From NCBI GenBank assembly GCA_964645985.1, contig CAZYCC010000079.1:1-7409 (forward strand): a DNA stretch of 7,409 bases, written 5' to 3'. Of this stretch, positions 1-6,320 are shown piece by piece. Both the position numbers and the translations under genes were made by a program. The stretch is from CAZYCC01 sp964645985 (GTDB lineage: Bacteria > Bacillota > Clostridia > Oscillospirales > CAG-272). Position 1 is the first letter of the stretch; every line of letters begins with the position of its first letter. Below the pieces are notes generated by a model. It searched no databases. It saw only the letters and a list, made by a program, of their open reading frames with translations, and was not told the origin of the DNA.

Positions 1-2
1 CC

Positions 3-36
3 CAAGGCACGCGGCATTGCCGCGTGCCTTGTTTTT
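3..36 (+). terminator. Intrinsic terminator of an upstream gene outside the window
   Basis: Bases 3-15 and 19-31 form a perfect 13-bp GC-rich stem with the three-base loop ATT, followed directly by five T residues (32-36). This is a textbook rho-independent terminator on the + strand. It closes a gene to the left of the window, so the LCP gene begins a new transcription unit. There is no matching A tract on the left side, so it is not bidirectional. Confidence 0.93.
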
Positions 37-46
37 ATGCTCCCCC

Positions 47-75
47 TTGCATTCCCGCGCCCGATGTGCTATACT
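47..75 (+). promoter_or_regulatory. Sigma-A type promoter, extended -10, for the LCP gene
   Basis: The -35 box is TTGCAT (47-52), the spacer is exactly 17 bp, and the -10 box is TATACT (70-75). The -10 is preceded by TGC, giving an extended -10 element. Transcription should start near base 82, leaving a leader of about 65 nt before the ATG at 148. The promoter lies just downstream of the terminator at 3-36, as expected for a new operon. The 12 bases CCCCTTGCATTC around the -35 recur in the promoter at 7371-7399. Confidence 0.85.
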
Positions 76-147
76 TTGCGGTGGTTTTCCGCGCCTTTGC
101 GCTGTTCCTGCGTCGTTCCCATACCCCCCGCGCCCGAGAGGCTCCCT

Positions 148-1083
148 ATGCCGACCAATCTGCGCAATTTCCTCATCTCTTTTCTTATCTCCGCGCTGCT
201 TTTCACCGTTATCGCGACCGGCGGCGTCCACGCGATCCGCGGCTATCTCCAGCGCGTCGAGGAGACGCCCGCCCCCGCCCCCGACACGCCCGAGGAGCCG
301 GACGAGCCTTCCGAGCCCGCCGTCCCGGCGAGTGGCACCGTTCTCAATCTGCTGCTCATCGGCACCGACTACGCGCCCTCGCACCTCTCTTACGGCGGCG
401 GGCGTGCCAAATCCGCCGATACGATTTTGCTCGTCAGCTTCAACACGCGCGCGGGCTCGCTCGTCATTTGCCCTATCCCCGCGAAGACGATGACCAAGGT
501 CGACGGCAACAACATGACCCTCGCGCAGGCGTATAACGAGAAGGGTGCGGGCTTCGTTACCGATAAAGTCTCCATGCTCGTCGGCTTTACTATCCCCTAT
601 TATGTCACGGTCGGCGTTGAGGGCCTTGCGCAGATTATCGACGAGCTCGGCGGCTTCACCTATGATGTCCCCTACGATATGAACTACGAGGACGCAGAGC
701 AGGGTCTTTTCATTCACCTCGCCGCCGGGAGGCAGAAGCTCACCGGGGAGCAGACCTTAGGCCTCATTCGCTATAACGGCAACGACGATGTCGATCATAC
801 CGGCGCTGTGCGCACCGCTCTCGGCGCGCAGGTCGCCTACGAGCTGCTTCGGCAGGAGGCGACCTACACCCACAAGAAGAACGCCGCCGAACTCTACCGC
901 AAGCTCTCCCCGCTCGTCGAAACGAACTTTACCCTCTCGGATCTGTCAAGCTACCTTTCTGTGATCTTCGGCTACGGCAGCCTCAACTTCCTGCCGATGG
1001 AGTACCCCGGCGCTTACACCACCCGCTTCTTCACCCCGAACATCGAGAGCGCGACCGAGATGCTCGCCCCCTACTGCTCGTGA
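148..1083 (+). CDS. LytR-CpsA-Psr (LCP) family envelope protein, divergent active site
   Basis: LCP proteins are membrane-anchored phosphotransferases that attach teichoic acids, capsule or similar glycopolymers from lipid carriers to peptidoglycan outside the cell. This 311-residue protein has one N-terminal membrane helix (about residues 8-30), a Pro/Glu-rich linker (38-62), and an LCP domain starting at TVLNLLLIGTD (64-74). Family signatures include ADTILLVS (90-97), the VDALGGV-like segment IIDELGGF (163-170), and LTGEQTLGLIRY (198-209). The normal IPRDT segment reads IPAKT (110-114), so its arginine and aspartate are missing. The usual R-x-R and RQQ positions are also only partly kept (R209, R222). 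ATG 148 was chosen because GAGAGG (135-140) lies 7 bases upstream and the membrane anchor follows directly. A longer in-frame start at 37 lies upstream of the promoter. The stop overlaps the next gene, suggesting coupled translation. The family call is firm; the polymer handled is unknown. Confidence 0.88.
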   Translation: MPTNLRNFLISFLISALLFTVIATGGVHAIRGYLQRVEETPAPAPDTPEEPDEPSEPAVPASGTVLNLLLIGTDYAPSHLSYGGGRAKSADTILLVSFNTRAGSLVICPIPAKTMTKVDGNNMTLAQAYNEKGAGFVTDKVSMLVGFTIPYYVTVGVEGLAQIIDELGGFTYDVPYDMNYEDAEQGLFIHLAAGRQKLTGEQTLGLIRYNGNDDVDHTGAVRTALGAQVAYELLRQEATYTHKKNAAELYRKLSPLVETNFTLSDLSSYLSVIFGYGSLNFLPMEYPGAYTTRFFTPNIESATEMLAPYCS

Positions 1084-1742
1084 CCCCCGACCACACCGCT
1101 CAGCCCTCCGAGTCGCCGCTCGTCCTCGCGCTGCTCGCCCTCTCGGGCGGCGGGATGGACGCTTACTCCTACCTCTGCCGCGGCGGCATCTTCGCCAACG
1201 CGCAGACCGGCAACCTCGTCCTCTTCGGCATTCACGCGGTCGCGAGGGAGTGGCGCGCGGCGGCGCGCTACCTTCTGCCGGTCCTCGCCTTCACCGTGGG
1301 AGTTCTCCTCGCGGACCTTCTGCGCCGCGCCCTCGCGCGCGCCGTCCGCTTCCACTGGCGGCAGGCAGCCGCGCTCACCGAAACTCTCATTCTCGCGGCG
1401 GTCGCGCTCATCCCCTCTGCGCACCCCAATATCGCCTGCGCACTTATCTCCTTCGCCTGCGGCATTCAGGTAGAGTCTTTCCGCGCCCTGCGCGGCAACG
1501 CCGTCGCCACGACGATGTGTATTGGCAATCTGCGCGCCGGCGCGCACTATCTCGGGCGCTTCTTCTCTTCGCGTGACCGCGCCGACGCGCGCCGCGCCGC
1601 GCTCTACTTCGGCGTAATCGGGGCGTTTGTCATCGGCGCCGTTGCTGAGAGCTTTCTCGTGCGCGCCCTTGGCAACATCGCGATCCTCTTCTCCATCGCG
1701 CTCCTTCTCGCGGTCAATCTTCTCATGGTGCGGAAAACCTGA
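1080..1742 (+). CDS. DUF1275 / YoaK-type membrane protein
   Basis: This 220-residue polytopic membrane protein belongs to the DUF1275 (YoaK) family. That family is widespread in bacteria, is predicted to sit in the cytoplasmic membrane, and has no established biochemical function. The family hallmark is the N-terminal GGGMDAYSYL (23-32) followed by the segment ending AQTGNLVLFG (41-50). A second conserved patch, CGIQVESFRALRGNAVATTM, lies in the middle. About six hydrophobic segments can be seen. The start is GTG at 1080, inside the GTGA overlap with the stop of the LCP gene. No strong Shine-Dalgarno precedes it, so translational coupling is likely. The next internal ATG (1155 region) would begin inside the conserved motif and is too late. 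Transcription from the promoter at 47-75 is expected. A transport role is often guessed for this family but cannot be shown here. Confidence 0.85.
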   Translation: MTPDHTAQPSESPLVLALLALSGGGMDAYSYLCRGGIFANAQTGNLVLFGIHAVAREWRAAARYLLPVLAFTVGVLLADLLRRALARAVRFHWRQAAALTETLILAAVALIPSAHPNIACALISFACGIQVESFRALRGNAVATTMCIGNLRAGAHYLGRFFSSRDRADARRAALYFGVIGAFVIGAVAESFLVRALGNIAILFSIALLLAVNLLMVRKT

Positions 1743-1830
1743 CGCGTCGCCGCATCATTGCGGGACATCTTTTTCGAATATACGGCGCCGCGCGGGACCG
1801 CCGCGCCCCCACTTCTTCACCGAGGCAACT

Positions 1831-3240
1831 ATGGAACACCGGGAATTAACAATGGACAAGTTAGTCGCGCTCTGCAAGAACCGCGGCTTTATTTTCGCGG
1901 GTTCGGAAATTTACGGCGGGCTCGCCAACTCCTGGGACTACGGCCCGCTCGGCGTGGAGCTGCTGCGCAATATCAAGGACGCGTGGTGGGGGAAGTTCGT
2001 GCGTGAGTGCCCGATGAATGTCGGGCTCGACTCGGCGATTCTCCTTAACCCGCGCGTCTGGGAGGCGTCGGGGCACCTTTCGAGCTTCGCCGATCCGTTA
2101 ATGGACTGCCGCGCCTGCAAGTCGCGCCACCGCGCGGACGACCTCATCGAGGCCTGGGCGCGGGAGAACGGTGTCGACGTGAATCCCGCCGAGATGGAGC
2201 CGGAGACGATGCAGTCCTTCATTGCCGAGCACGAGATCCCCTGCCCGCGCTGCGGCGCGCACGACTTCACCGAAATTCGCTTCTTCAACCTGATGTATAA
2301 GACCTTCCAAGGGGTCACCGAAGACAGCTCCGCCACGCTTTATCTGCGCCCCGAGACGGCGCAGGGCATCTTCATCAACTTCGCAAACGTGCAGCGCACA
2401 ACGCGCAAAAAGCTCCCCTTCGGCATCGCGCAGATCGGCAAGGCGTTTCGCAACGAGATTACCCCCGGCAATTTTATCTTCCGCACGCGAGAATTTGAGC
2501 AGATGGAGCTGGAGTTCTTCTGCCGCCCCGGCGAGGACGACCACTGGTTTGACTACTGGCGCTCCTTCTGCTACGATTTCCTTCTCTCCCTCGGCATCTC
2601 GCGCGATCACCTGCGAATGCACGATCACAGCTCGGCGGAGCTGGTCTTTTACTCCAAGGCAACGACCGATATTGAGTACCTCTTCCCCTTCGACTGGGGC
2701 GAGCTTTGGGGTATCGCCAACCGCACCGATTACGATCTCACGCGCCACAGCGAGGGCTGCGGCAAGCGGCAGGAGTATTTCGACCCGGAGACCGGCGAGC
2801 ACATCCTCCCCTATGTCATCGAGCCGTCGGTCGGGGTGGGGCGGCTCGCGCTCGCGCTCCTCTCGGATGCCTACGACGAGGAAAAACTCGAGGGGGGCGA
2901 CACACGCACCGTCCTGCGCTTGCACCCGGCAGTAGCGCCATTCAAGGCGGCGGTGCTCCCTCTTTCTAAGAAGCTCGGCGAGAAGGCGCGCGAGGTCTAT
3001 ACCGCGCTCTCGAAACTGTTCCCGGTAGATTACGACGAGACCGGCTCCATCGGTAAGCGTTACCGGCGCGAGGACGAAATCGGCACGCCCTATTGCGTGA
3101 CGGTCGATTTTCAGACGGTCGGCGACGGAGAGAGCCCGGCGGACAACTGCGTCACCGTGCGCGCGCGCGATGAGATGACGCAGGAGCGCGTCCCGATTGA
3201 CGCTCTGCCATCTTATTTCGCCGGGAAGCTCTCGCTTTGA
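1831..3240 (+). CDS. glyS: Glycyl-tRNA synthetase, single-chain dimeric type
   Basis: This class II synthetase charges tRNA-Gly with glycine using ATP in the cytoplasm. The 469 residues match the usual length (about 460) of the homodimeric bacterial type, not the split GlyQ/GlyS type. Recognisable parts are the N-terminal segment GSEIYGGLANSWDYGPLG (24-41), NVGLDSAILLNPRVWEASGH (73-92), the class II motif 2 region FRNEI...FRTREFEQMELEFF (206-230), motif 3 EPSVGVGRLALALL (331-344), and a C-terminal anticodon-binding domain from about residue 360. Two CxxC pairs (C93/C96 and C138/C141) could bind zinc. ATG 1831 is preceded by GAGG (1822-1825) at 5 bases. ATG 1852 would also be possible but has a poorer ribosome site. 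An 88-bp gap separates it from the DUF1275 gene. That gap holds a hairpin (1790-1806, stem GCGCGG) without a T tract and only a weak promoter candidate. I see no T-box leader. Confidence 0.97.
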   Translation: MEHRELTMDKLVALCKNRGFIFAGSEIYGGLANSWDYGPLGVELLRNIKDAWWGKFVRECPMNVGLDSAILLNPRVWEASGHLSSFADPLMDCRACKSRHRADDLIEAWARENGVDVNPAEMEPETMQSFIAEHEIPCPRCGAHDFTEIRFFNLMYKTFQGVTEDSSATLYLRPETAQGIFINFANVQRTTRKKLPFGIAQIGKAFRNEITPGNFIFRTREFEQMELEFFCRPGEDDHWFDYWRSFCYDFLLSLGISRDHLRMHDHSSAELVFYSKATTDIEYLFPFDWGELWGIANRTDYDLTRHSEGCGKRQEYFDPETGEHILPYVIEPSVGVGRLALALLSDAYDEEKLEGGDTRTVLRLHPAVAPFKAAVLPLSKKLGEKAREVYTALSKLFPVDYDETGSIGKRYRREDEIGTPYCVTVDFQTVGDGESPADNCVTVRARDEMTQERVPIDALPSYFAGKLSL

Positions 3241-3310
3241 GGGGGCGCTCTCAAAACTTCGATTCTTTCTATCCCAAAAAGGAAACTTTTCTTGTAAAAG
3301 AGGCAAAATT

Positions 3311-3886
3311 ATGCAATTTATCGTGGAAACATCGGCGCGGCACATTCACCTGACGCGCGAGGCGGTGGCAATCCTCTATGGAGAGGGCGCCGCGCTGAAG
3401 GTCAAGAAGTGGCTCTCACAGCCCGGGCAGTTTGCCTGCGATAACGAGAAGATTAAGCTCGTGGGACCGCGCGGCGAGCTGCTTGTCAGCGTCCTCGGGC
3501 CCGAGCGCAAGGCCTGCCAGGTGGAGCTATCCTTCACCGACGCGCGCACCTTAGGGCTAAAGGATGTCCCGGTGCGCGAATCGGGCGATGTCGCCGGGAC
3601 GCCCGGTATCCACCTCGTGGGGCCCGCGGGCGAATTGGATCTTGCCGAGGGCGTAATGATCGCTAAGCGCCATGTGCACATGACCCCGGCGGATGCCGCC
3701 GCTTTCGGCGTTACGAACGGGCAGATCGTGCGGGTGCTCCTGCACTCGGGCGGCGGTCGCTCTACCATCTACGGCGACACGGTCGTGCGCGTCGCCGACA
3801 ACTACGCCCTCGCAATGCACATCGATACCGACGAGGCGAACGCCGCCGCCGCCTTCGGCGAGGTCACGGGCGAGATCGTAGGGTAA
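3311..3886 (+). CDS. pduL: PduL-type phosphate acyltransferase (phosphotransacylase)
   Basis: PduL enzymes interconvert acyl-CoA plus phosphate with acyl-phosphate plus CoA (acetyl or propionyl), feeding acetate or propionate kinase. They are unrelated to classical Pta. The 191 residues show the paired metal-binding signatures: RHIHLT (10-15, histidines 11 and 13) in the first half, RHVHM (120-124, histidines 121 and 123) in the second, and the C-terminal MHIDTDEANAA (169-179). Also present are VLGPERKACQVELS (61-74) and PVRESGD (87-93). The protein begins almost directly at the catalytic domain and lacks the N-terminal helix that targets PduL to microcompartments. No shell genes are visible, so a cytosolic housekeeping role in acetate formation is inferred. 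ATG 3311 has AAGAGG (3298-3303) 7 bases upstream. A 70-bp gap follows glyS, with no convincing terminator or promoter. Substrate preference cannot be read from sequence. Confidence 0.9.
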   Translation: MQFIVETSARHIHLTREAVAILYGEGAALKVKKWLSQPGQFACDNEKIKLVGPRGELLVSVLGPERKACQVELSFTDARTLGLKDVPVRESGDVAGTPGIHLVGPAGELDLAEGVMIAKRHVHMTPADAAAFGVTNGQIVRVLLHSGGGRSTIYGDTVVRVADNYALAMHIDTDEANAAAAFGEVTGEIVG

Positions 3887-3908
3887 AACCGCCCCTGCCT
3901 CGCGAAAG

Positions 3909-3933
3909 ACTTCGCTCTCCCCCACTTCGCTCT
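3909..3933 (+). repeat. Two direct copies of ACTTCGCTCT before the LysR gene
   Basis: The 10-base unit ACTTCGCTCT occurs at 3909-3918 and again at 3924-3933, offset by 15 bp. The second copy ends three bases before the ATG of the LysR-type regulator. The first copy also forms the right arm of a small hairpin, GCGAA-AGAC-TTCGC (3902-3915). It takes the place where a Shine-Dalgarno sequence would be expected. It may be a regulator site or chance in a pyrimidine-rich gap; no function is shown. Confidence 0.45.
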
Positions 3934-3936
3934 TGT

Positions 3937-4887
3937 ATGACGCTGCAGCAGATTCACTATATCCTCGCGATCGCGGACACGGGGTCGCTCAGCCGCGCGG
4001 CGGAGGTTCTGTATGTCGCGCAGCCGTCGCTCTCGAGCGCGGTGCATGAGGTCGAGCGGGAGCTCGGGGTCACGCTCTTTCACCGCGGCAGCAAGGGCGT
4101 CACCCCCACGAGCGAGGGGCAGGAGTTTCTGCTGTACGCGCGACAGGTCTACACCGAGTACGAGACCCTGCTCGACAAATTCGGCAAGGGCACGGGCGGC
4201 GAGCGCAAGAAACGCTTCGGCGTTTCGACGCAGCACTACTCCTTCGCCGTCAAGGCGTTTGTCGACCTCGTCCGGCGCTTTGACACGAGCGAGTACGAGT
4301 TCGCCATCCGCGAGACCAAGACCCTCGATGTCATCTCGGACGTTGCCACCGGCAAGAGCGAGGTCGGCATTCTCTACGAGAGCGACTTCAACCGCACGAT
4401 TATCCGCAAGCTATTGCGCGGAAGCGACCTCGACTTCTGCCCGCTGACGACCTCGCGCGCCTGCGTCTATGTTTGGCGCGGTCACCCGCTCGCGGGAGAG
4501 AAGGCTCTTCGCCTCTCGCAGCTTGAAACCTACCCCTGCCTCTCGTTTGAGCAGGGAGGGAACAGCTCTTTCTACTTCGCCGAGGACATCTTCAGCATGA
4601 ACGACTACGCGCGGATTATCAAGGTCTGCGACCGCGCGACCGTCCTCAACCTGATGGTCGGGCTGAACGGCTACACGATCTGCTCGGGTGTTATCGCGGA
4701 GGAGCTCAACGGCGGCGACTACCTCGCTATCCCTGTCGAGAACGAGGATGGCAGCGACGCCGGCGTGATGGAGATCGGCTATCTGCGGCGCCACAAGAGC
4801 ATTCTCTCGTCGATGGCGTCGCTCTACATCGAGAAGCTGCGCTCCCACCTTTCCTCGCAAGACGCCGCCCCGCAAGTGGTGACCTGA
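3937..4887 (+). CDS. LysR-type transcriptional regulator
   Basis: This is a 316-residue DNA-binding regulator of the LysR family, acting in the cytoplasm as a dimer or tetramer with a small-molecule coinducer. The N-terminal winged helix-turn-helix spans about residues 1-60, with the typical segments FxxIADTGSLSRAAEVLYVAQPSLSSAV (10-36) and LGVTLFHRGSKGVTPTSEG (43-61). A linker helix follows (about 62-88), then a periplasmic-binding-protein-like effector domain from about 90 to 300. Length is normal for the family. ATG 3937 fits the family N-terminus exactly, but no Shine-Dalgarno sequence can be seen upstream, where the DNA is pyrimidine-rich. It lies 50 bp after pduL in the same direction. 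LysR regulators are often divergent from their targets; here the arrangement is codirectional, so control of pduL is only a possibility. The effector is unknown. Confidence 0.93.
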   Translation: MTLQQIHYILAIADTGSLSRAAEVLYVAQPSLSSAVHEVERELGVTLFHRGSKGVTPTSEGQEFLLYARQVYTEYETLLDKFGKGTGGERKKRFGVSTQHYSFAVKAFVDLVRRFDTSEYEFAIRETKTLDVISDVATGKSEVGILYESDFNRTIIRKLLRGSDLDFCPLTTSRACVYVWRGHPLAGEKALRLSQLETYPCLSFEQGGNSSFYFAEDIFSMNDYARIIKVCDRATVLNLMVGLNGYTICSGVIAEELNGGDYLAIPVENEDGSDAGVMEIGYLRRHKSILSSMASLYIEKLRSHLSSQDAAPQVVT

Positions 4888-4974
4888 GAGGCGGCGATTT
4901 CCCGCGAAATGCCCGTTACTGCGCGGTTTTCCGCCCGCTTTGGCTGCGCCCGCAGCGCCGGCCATGCCGGGAAC

Positions 4975-4992
4975 ACCGATAATATCGGTTTT
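4975..4992 (+). terminator. Possible terminator after the LysR gene
   Basis: ACCGATA (4975-4981) and TATCGGT (4983-4989) are a perfect inverted repeat around one central A. A realistic stem is ACCGA/TCGGT with the loop TAATA. It runs into TTTT (4989-4992), then GCC. The stem is short and the T run is only four bases, so termination may be partial. It lies about 90 bp after the LysR stop and is the best candidate end for the upstream operon. Confidence 0.42.
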
Positions 4993-5251
4993 GCCGCCCA
5001 AAGCCGGCCGACAGCTCCCCCTCGCGCGGCTCGTTTTTGTCTTCTGCTCTTGCGCCGCCCGTGCCGCCATCGCCCTCGCGCCCCTTTGCCGCCATCCCGA
5101 AACCCCTCGCTAATTCTCGCGCACGGCTTCGAATTTTCTGCGGCTGAGCTTGACCTGTACGCCGTAGACCATCTCGCTATTCCCACGCGCCTCCAATCCC
5201 CCCGCGCTTGCCGTTTTTTTGAAAAATATCGCCCTGCGTGACCGCACGCGC

Positions 5252-5429
5252 CGCGCGGGAGGTGCTCGGTCGGTTCTCGCCGCGCCGACGTGGGATCGCG
5301 CCGCCTTCGCGGGTGAGCGCGTCCTCGCCGCCGGGAGAGGCGGGAGTGCAACCCCGCGGAATCCTCGCCAATGCGGTTTCGCGAACCGCGACGCTCGCCT
5401 TTTCCCATATTCCGCTCGCGCGGGAGGTG
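5252..5429 (+). repeat. 13-bp direct repeat CGCGCGGGAGGTG, second copy is a ribosome site
   Basis: CGCGCGGGAGGTG occurs at 5252-5264 and again, identically, at 5417-5429. The second copy contains the Shine-Dalgarno of the membrane protein gene at 5436. The first copy has no start codon at a suitable distance. The offset is 165 bp. It may mark an old duplication of the gene start or be a chance match in GC-rich DNA. Confidence 0.5.
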
Positions 5430-5430
5430 A
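5422..5430 (+). promoter_or_regulatory. Strong Shine-Dalgarno deciding the start at 5436
   Basis: GGGAGGTGA (5422-5430) is nearly fully complementary to the 3' end of 16S rRNA and lies 5 bases before ATG 5436. It rules out the long upstream extension of the same frame, which has Arg/Ala/Pro-rich, non-coding-looking composition. Confidence 0.85.
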
Positions 5431-5435
5431 AAGCA

Positions 5436-5891
5436 ATGTTTCGCAGCTTCCTCAAAACCTTTTGGGAGAAGATTCTCCTCCCCGCCTGCGGATTTTTCAC
5501 GCTTTTTGTTTTCCTGCTCGCCCTCGCGACCTCCTTTGCCTCGCCCGATGTGACACCCGCGATCCCGCTCTCGCAGGCGATGGTGCTGCTGCTCTTCTCG
5601 CTTGTCCTCGCGGCGCTCAACCGGATTCTGTACGCGCGCGCCCTGCCGCTGCCGGTTCGCGTCGGGGTGCACTTTCTTTCGTCGACCGGCGCGCTCGTCC
5701 TCATTTTGCTCGTGATGAGCGGGTTCGCCGCCAAAAACGGGGTGAGCTCCACGCTTTTTCTGACGGTTTTCTATATCGTCCTCTACGCGATTGTCCTCAT
5801 CGTGCTGCTCATCCTGCGCGCCTTCGGCATTCGCCCGCTCCACCTCCCGTCAGGCGACAAACCCTCCCCCCGCGAAAAGAAAAAGGAGTAG
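5436..5891 (+). CDS. Small four-helix membrane protein of unknown function
   Basis: This is a 151-residue integral membrane protein. Four hydrophobic segments lie at about residues 13-35, 47-66, 75-98 and 105-130. They are joined by short loops, and the tail is charged (GDKPSPREKKKE, 140-151), probably cytosolic. Size, helix number and the start of helix 3 (VRVGVHFLSSTG) resemble DUF3021-like proteins, which often sit beside LytTR regulators. That match is only by general look, and no LytTR gene is visible here. The start at 5436 is fixed by the Shine-Dalgarno at 5422-5430. The gene is isolated between two long gaps, so it probably has its own promoter in the preceding 548 bp, but I could not find a convincing one. 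No catalytic motif is seen. Confidence 0.8.
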   Translation: MFRSFLKTFWEKILLPACGFFTLFVFLLALATSFASPDVTPAIPLSQAMVLLLFSLVLAALNRILYARALPLPVRVGVHFLSSTGALVLILLVMSGFAAKNGVSSTLFLTVFYIVLYAIVLIVLLILRAFGIRPLHLPSGDKPSPREKKKE

Positions 5892-6320
5892 CGCCCGCTC
5901 TGCGCGCGGCAAATGCCTCTCCCTCGAGGCAATGCGTGGCGAAGCTCCCGCGCGAGATCCGAGGTTTTCTTTGCGCCGAGATGGAAATCGCGATTCTTCT
6001 GCGCTCTTGCCCCGCCGCTCTCCCCTCTTTTCTCGCGGCAACCGGGCGATACCGCCCGTCGTGACTTTTTTCGCCTCCGCCGCGCTTGCGCCGGAAAAGC
6101 GCCGTCCGCGCCCGCCTTTATTTGGTTTTACGAGTAGCACGAGCCGAACTGCTCCCGGCGTCACCACGAGCGCGCTCACGCCCATACTCTCCGGGGAAAA
6201 TCTCCCGGCGGCCCGGGCGTAAGCCTCCCGCCCGGTGCCCCTTTATTTTTGTGAAAACGGCAGCGTGCCTCGCGCCGCTCCCGAGTCGCCCATCCGCATC
6301 TCTCCCGCTCCCACCCGCTT
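5892..6320. other. 429-bp gap with a chain of hairpins ending in a terminator
   Basis: No supported gene is seen on either strand. An antisense frame (5850-6185) overlaps the end of the membrane protein gene and lacks family-like content. Structures on the + strand are TGCCTC/GAGGCA (about 5923-5940), the palindrome AATCGCGATT (5986-5995), CGGGCG/CGCCCG (6043-6058) followed seven bases later by six T (6066-6071), GAGTAG/CTGCTC (about 6132-6154, one G-U pair), GGCGT/ACGCC around GAGCGCGCTC (about 6158-6183), CCGGG/CCCGG (6191-6208), and the terminator hairpin 6210-6239. It may be a long 3' untranslated region of the membrane protein mRNA or a separate small RNA. Confidence 0.45.
6210..6250 (+). 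terminator. Strong terminator-like hairpin upstream of the 164-residue gene
   Basis: CCGGGCG (6213-6219) pairs with CGCCCGG (6229-6235). The stem continues with GGC (6210-6212) against GCC (6237-6239) past one bulged T. After CC come TTTATTTTT (6242-6250). Ten pairs plus a T-rich tract fit an intrinsic terminator on the + strand. It ends the transcript of the four-helix protein or of an RNA in the gap. Confidence 0.72.

Larger units (their letters stand above)
4888..5435. other. 548-bp gap without a credible gene; hairpin-rich and pyrimidine-rich
   Basis: No reading frame on either strand has family-like content or a good ribosome site. The long antisense frames are Arg/Glu/Gly-rich shadows. 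At its left end lie five consecutive perfect hairpins: ATTTC/GAAAT (4897-4910), GCGG/CCGC (4923-4934), GCTGC/GCAGC (4943-4956), CCGGC/GCCGG (4958-4970) and ACCGATA/TATCGGT (4975-4989). Further right are a 10-base direct repeat TGCCGCCATC (5062-5071, 5087-5096), a T7-G-A5 run (5214-5226), a stem CCGCC/GGCGG (5328-5343) and a stem GCGGTT/AACCGC (5373-5389) upstream of the next gene. I see no tRNA, SRP, RNase P or tmRNA signature. The gap may hold untranslated leader, an unrecognised RNA or decayed DNA. Confidence 0.5.

Noticed and set aside
1758..1784. Promoter TTGCGG / TATACG upstream of glyS
   Set aside because: The spacer is only 15 bp and both boxes match poorly. A separate glyS promoter is plausible here but not supported by this match.
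1743..1830. T-box-like GGGACCGC upstream of glyS
   Set aside because: It partly resembles the T-box core, but the gap is only 88 bp, too short for a specifier stem, and there is no antiterminator/terminator pair with a T tract.
3236..3255. Hairpin TTTGAG/CTCAAA at the glyS stop as a terminator
   Set aside because: The stem is short and AT-rich with an eight-base loop, and there is no continuous T tract after it.
5110..5172. Minus-strand 20-residue peptide MVYGVQVKLSRRKFEAVREN
   Set aside because: The residue mix looks protein-like, but it is very short, its nearest GGAGG is 17 bases from the ATG, and no promoter is seen. Probably chance.
5208..5236. Promoter around the T7-G-A5 run upstream of the four-helix protein
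   Set aside because: TTGCCG has no -10 box at a 16-18 bp distance; AAATAT lies only 10 bp away.
4824..5843. Long minus-strand open frame across the gap and the membrane protein gene
   Set aside because: Its product is extremely rich in Arg, Glu and Gly with no domain, as expected for the antisense of GC-rich DNA. It overlaps two better-supported + strand genes.
5850..6185. Minus-strand frame starting MGVSALVVTPGAVRLVLLVK
   Set aside because: Only the first 20 residues look ordered; the rest is low-complexity Arg/Gly/Ala. GGAGAG is too close to the ATG, and the frame runs antisense into the four-helix protein gene.
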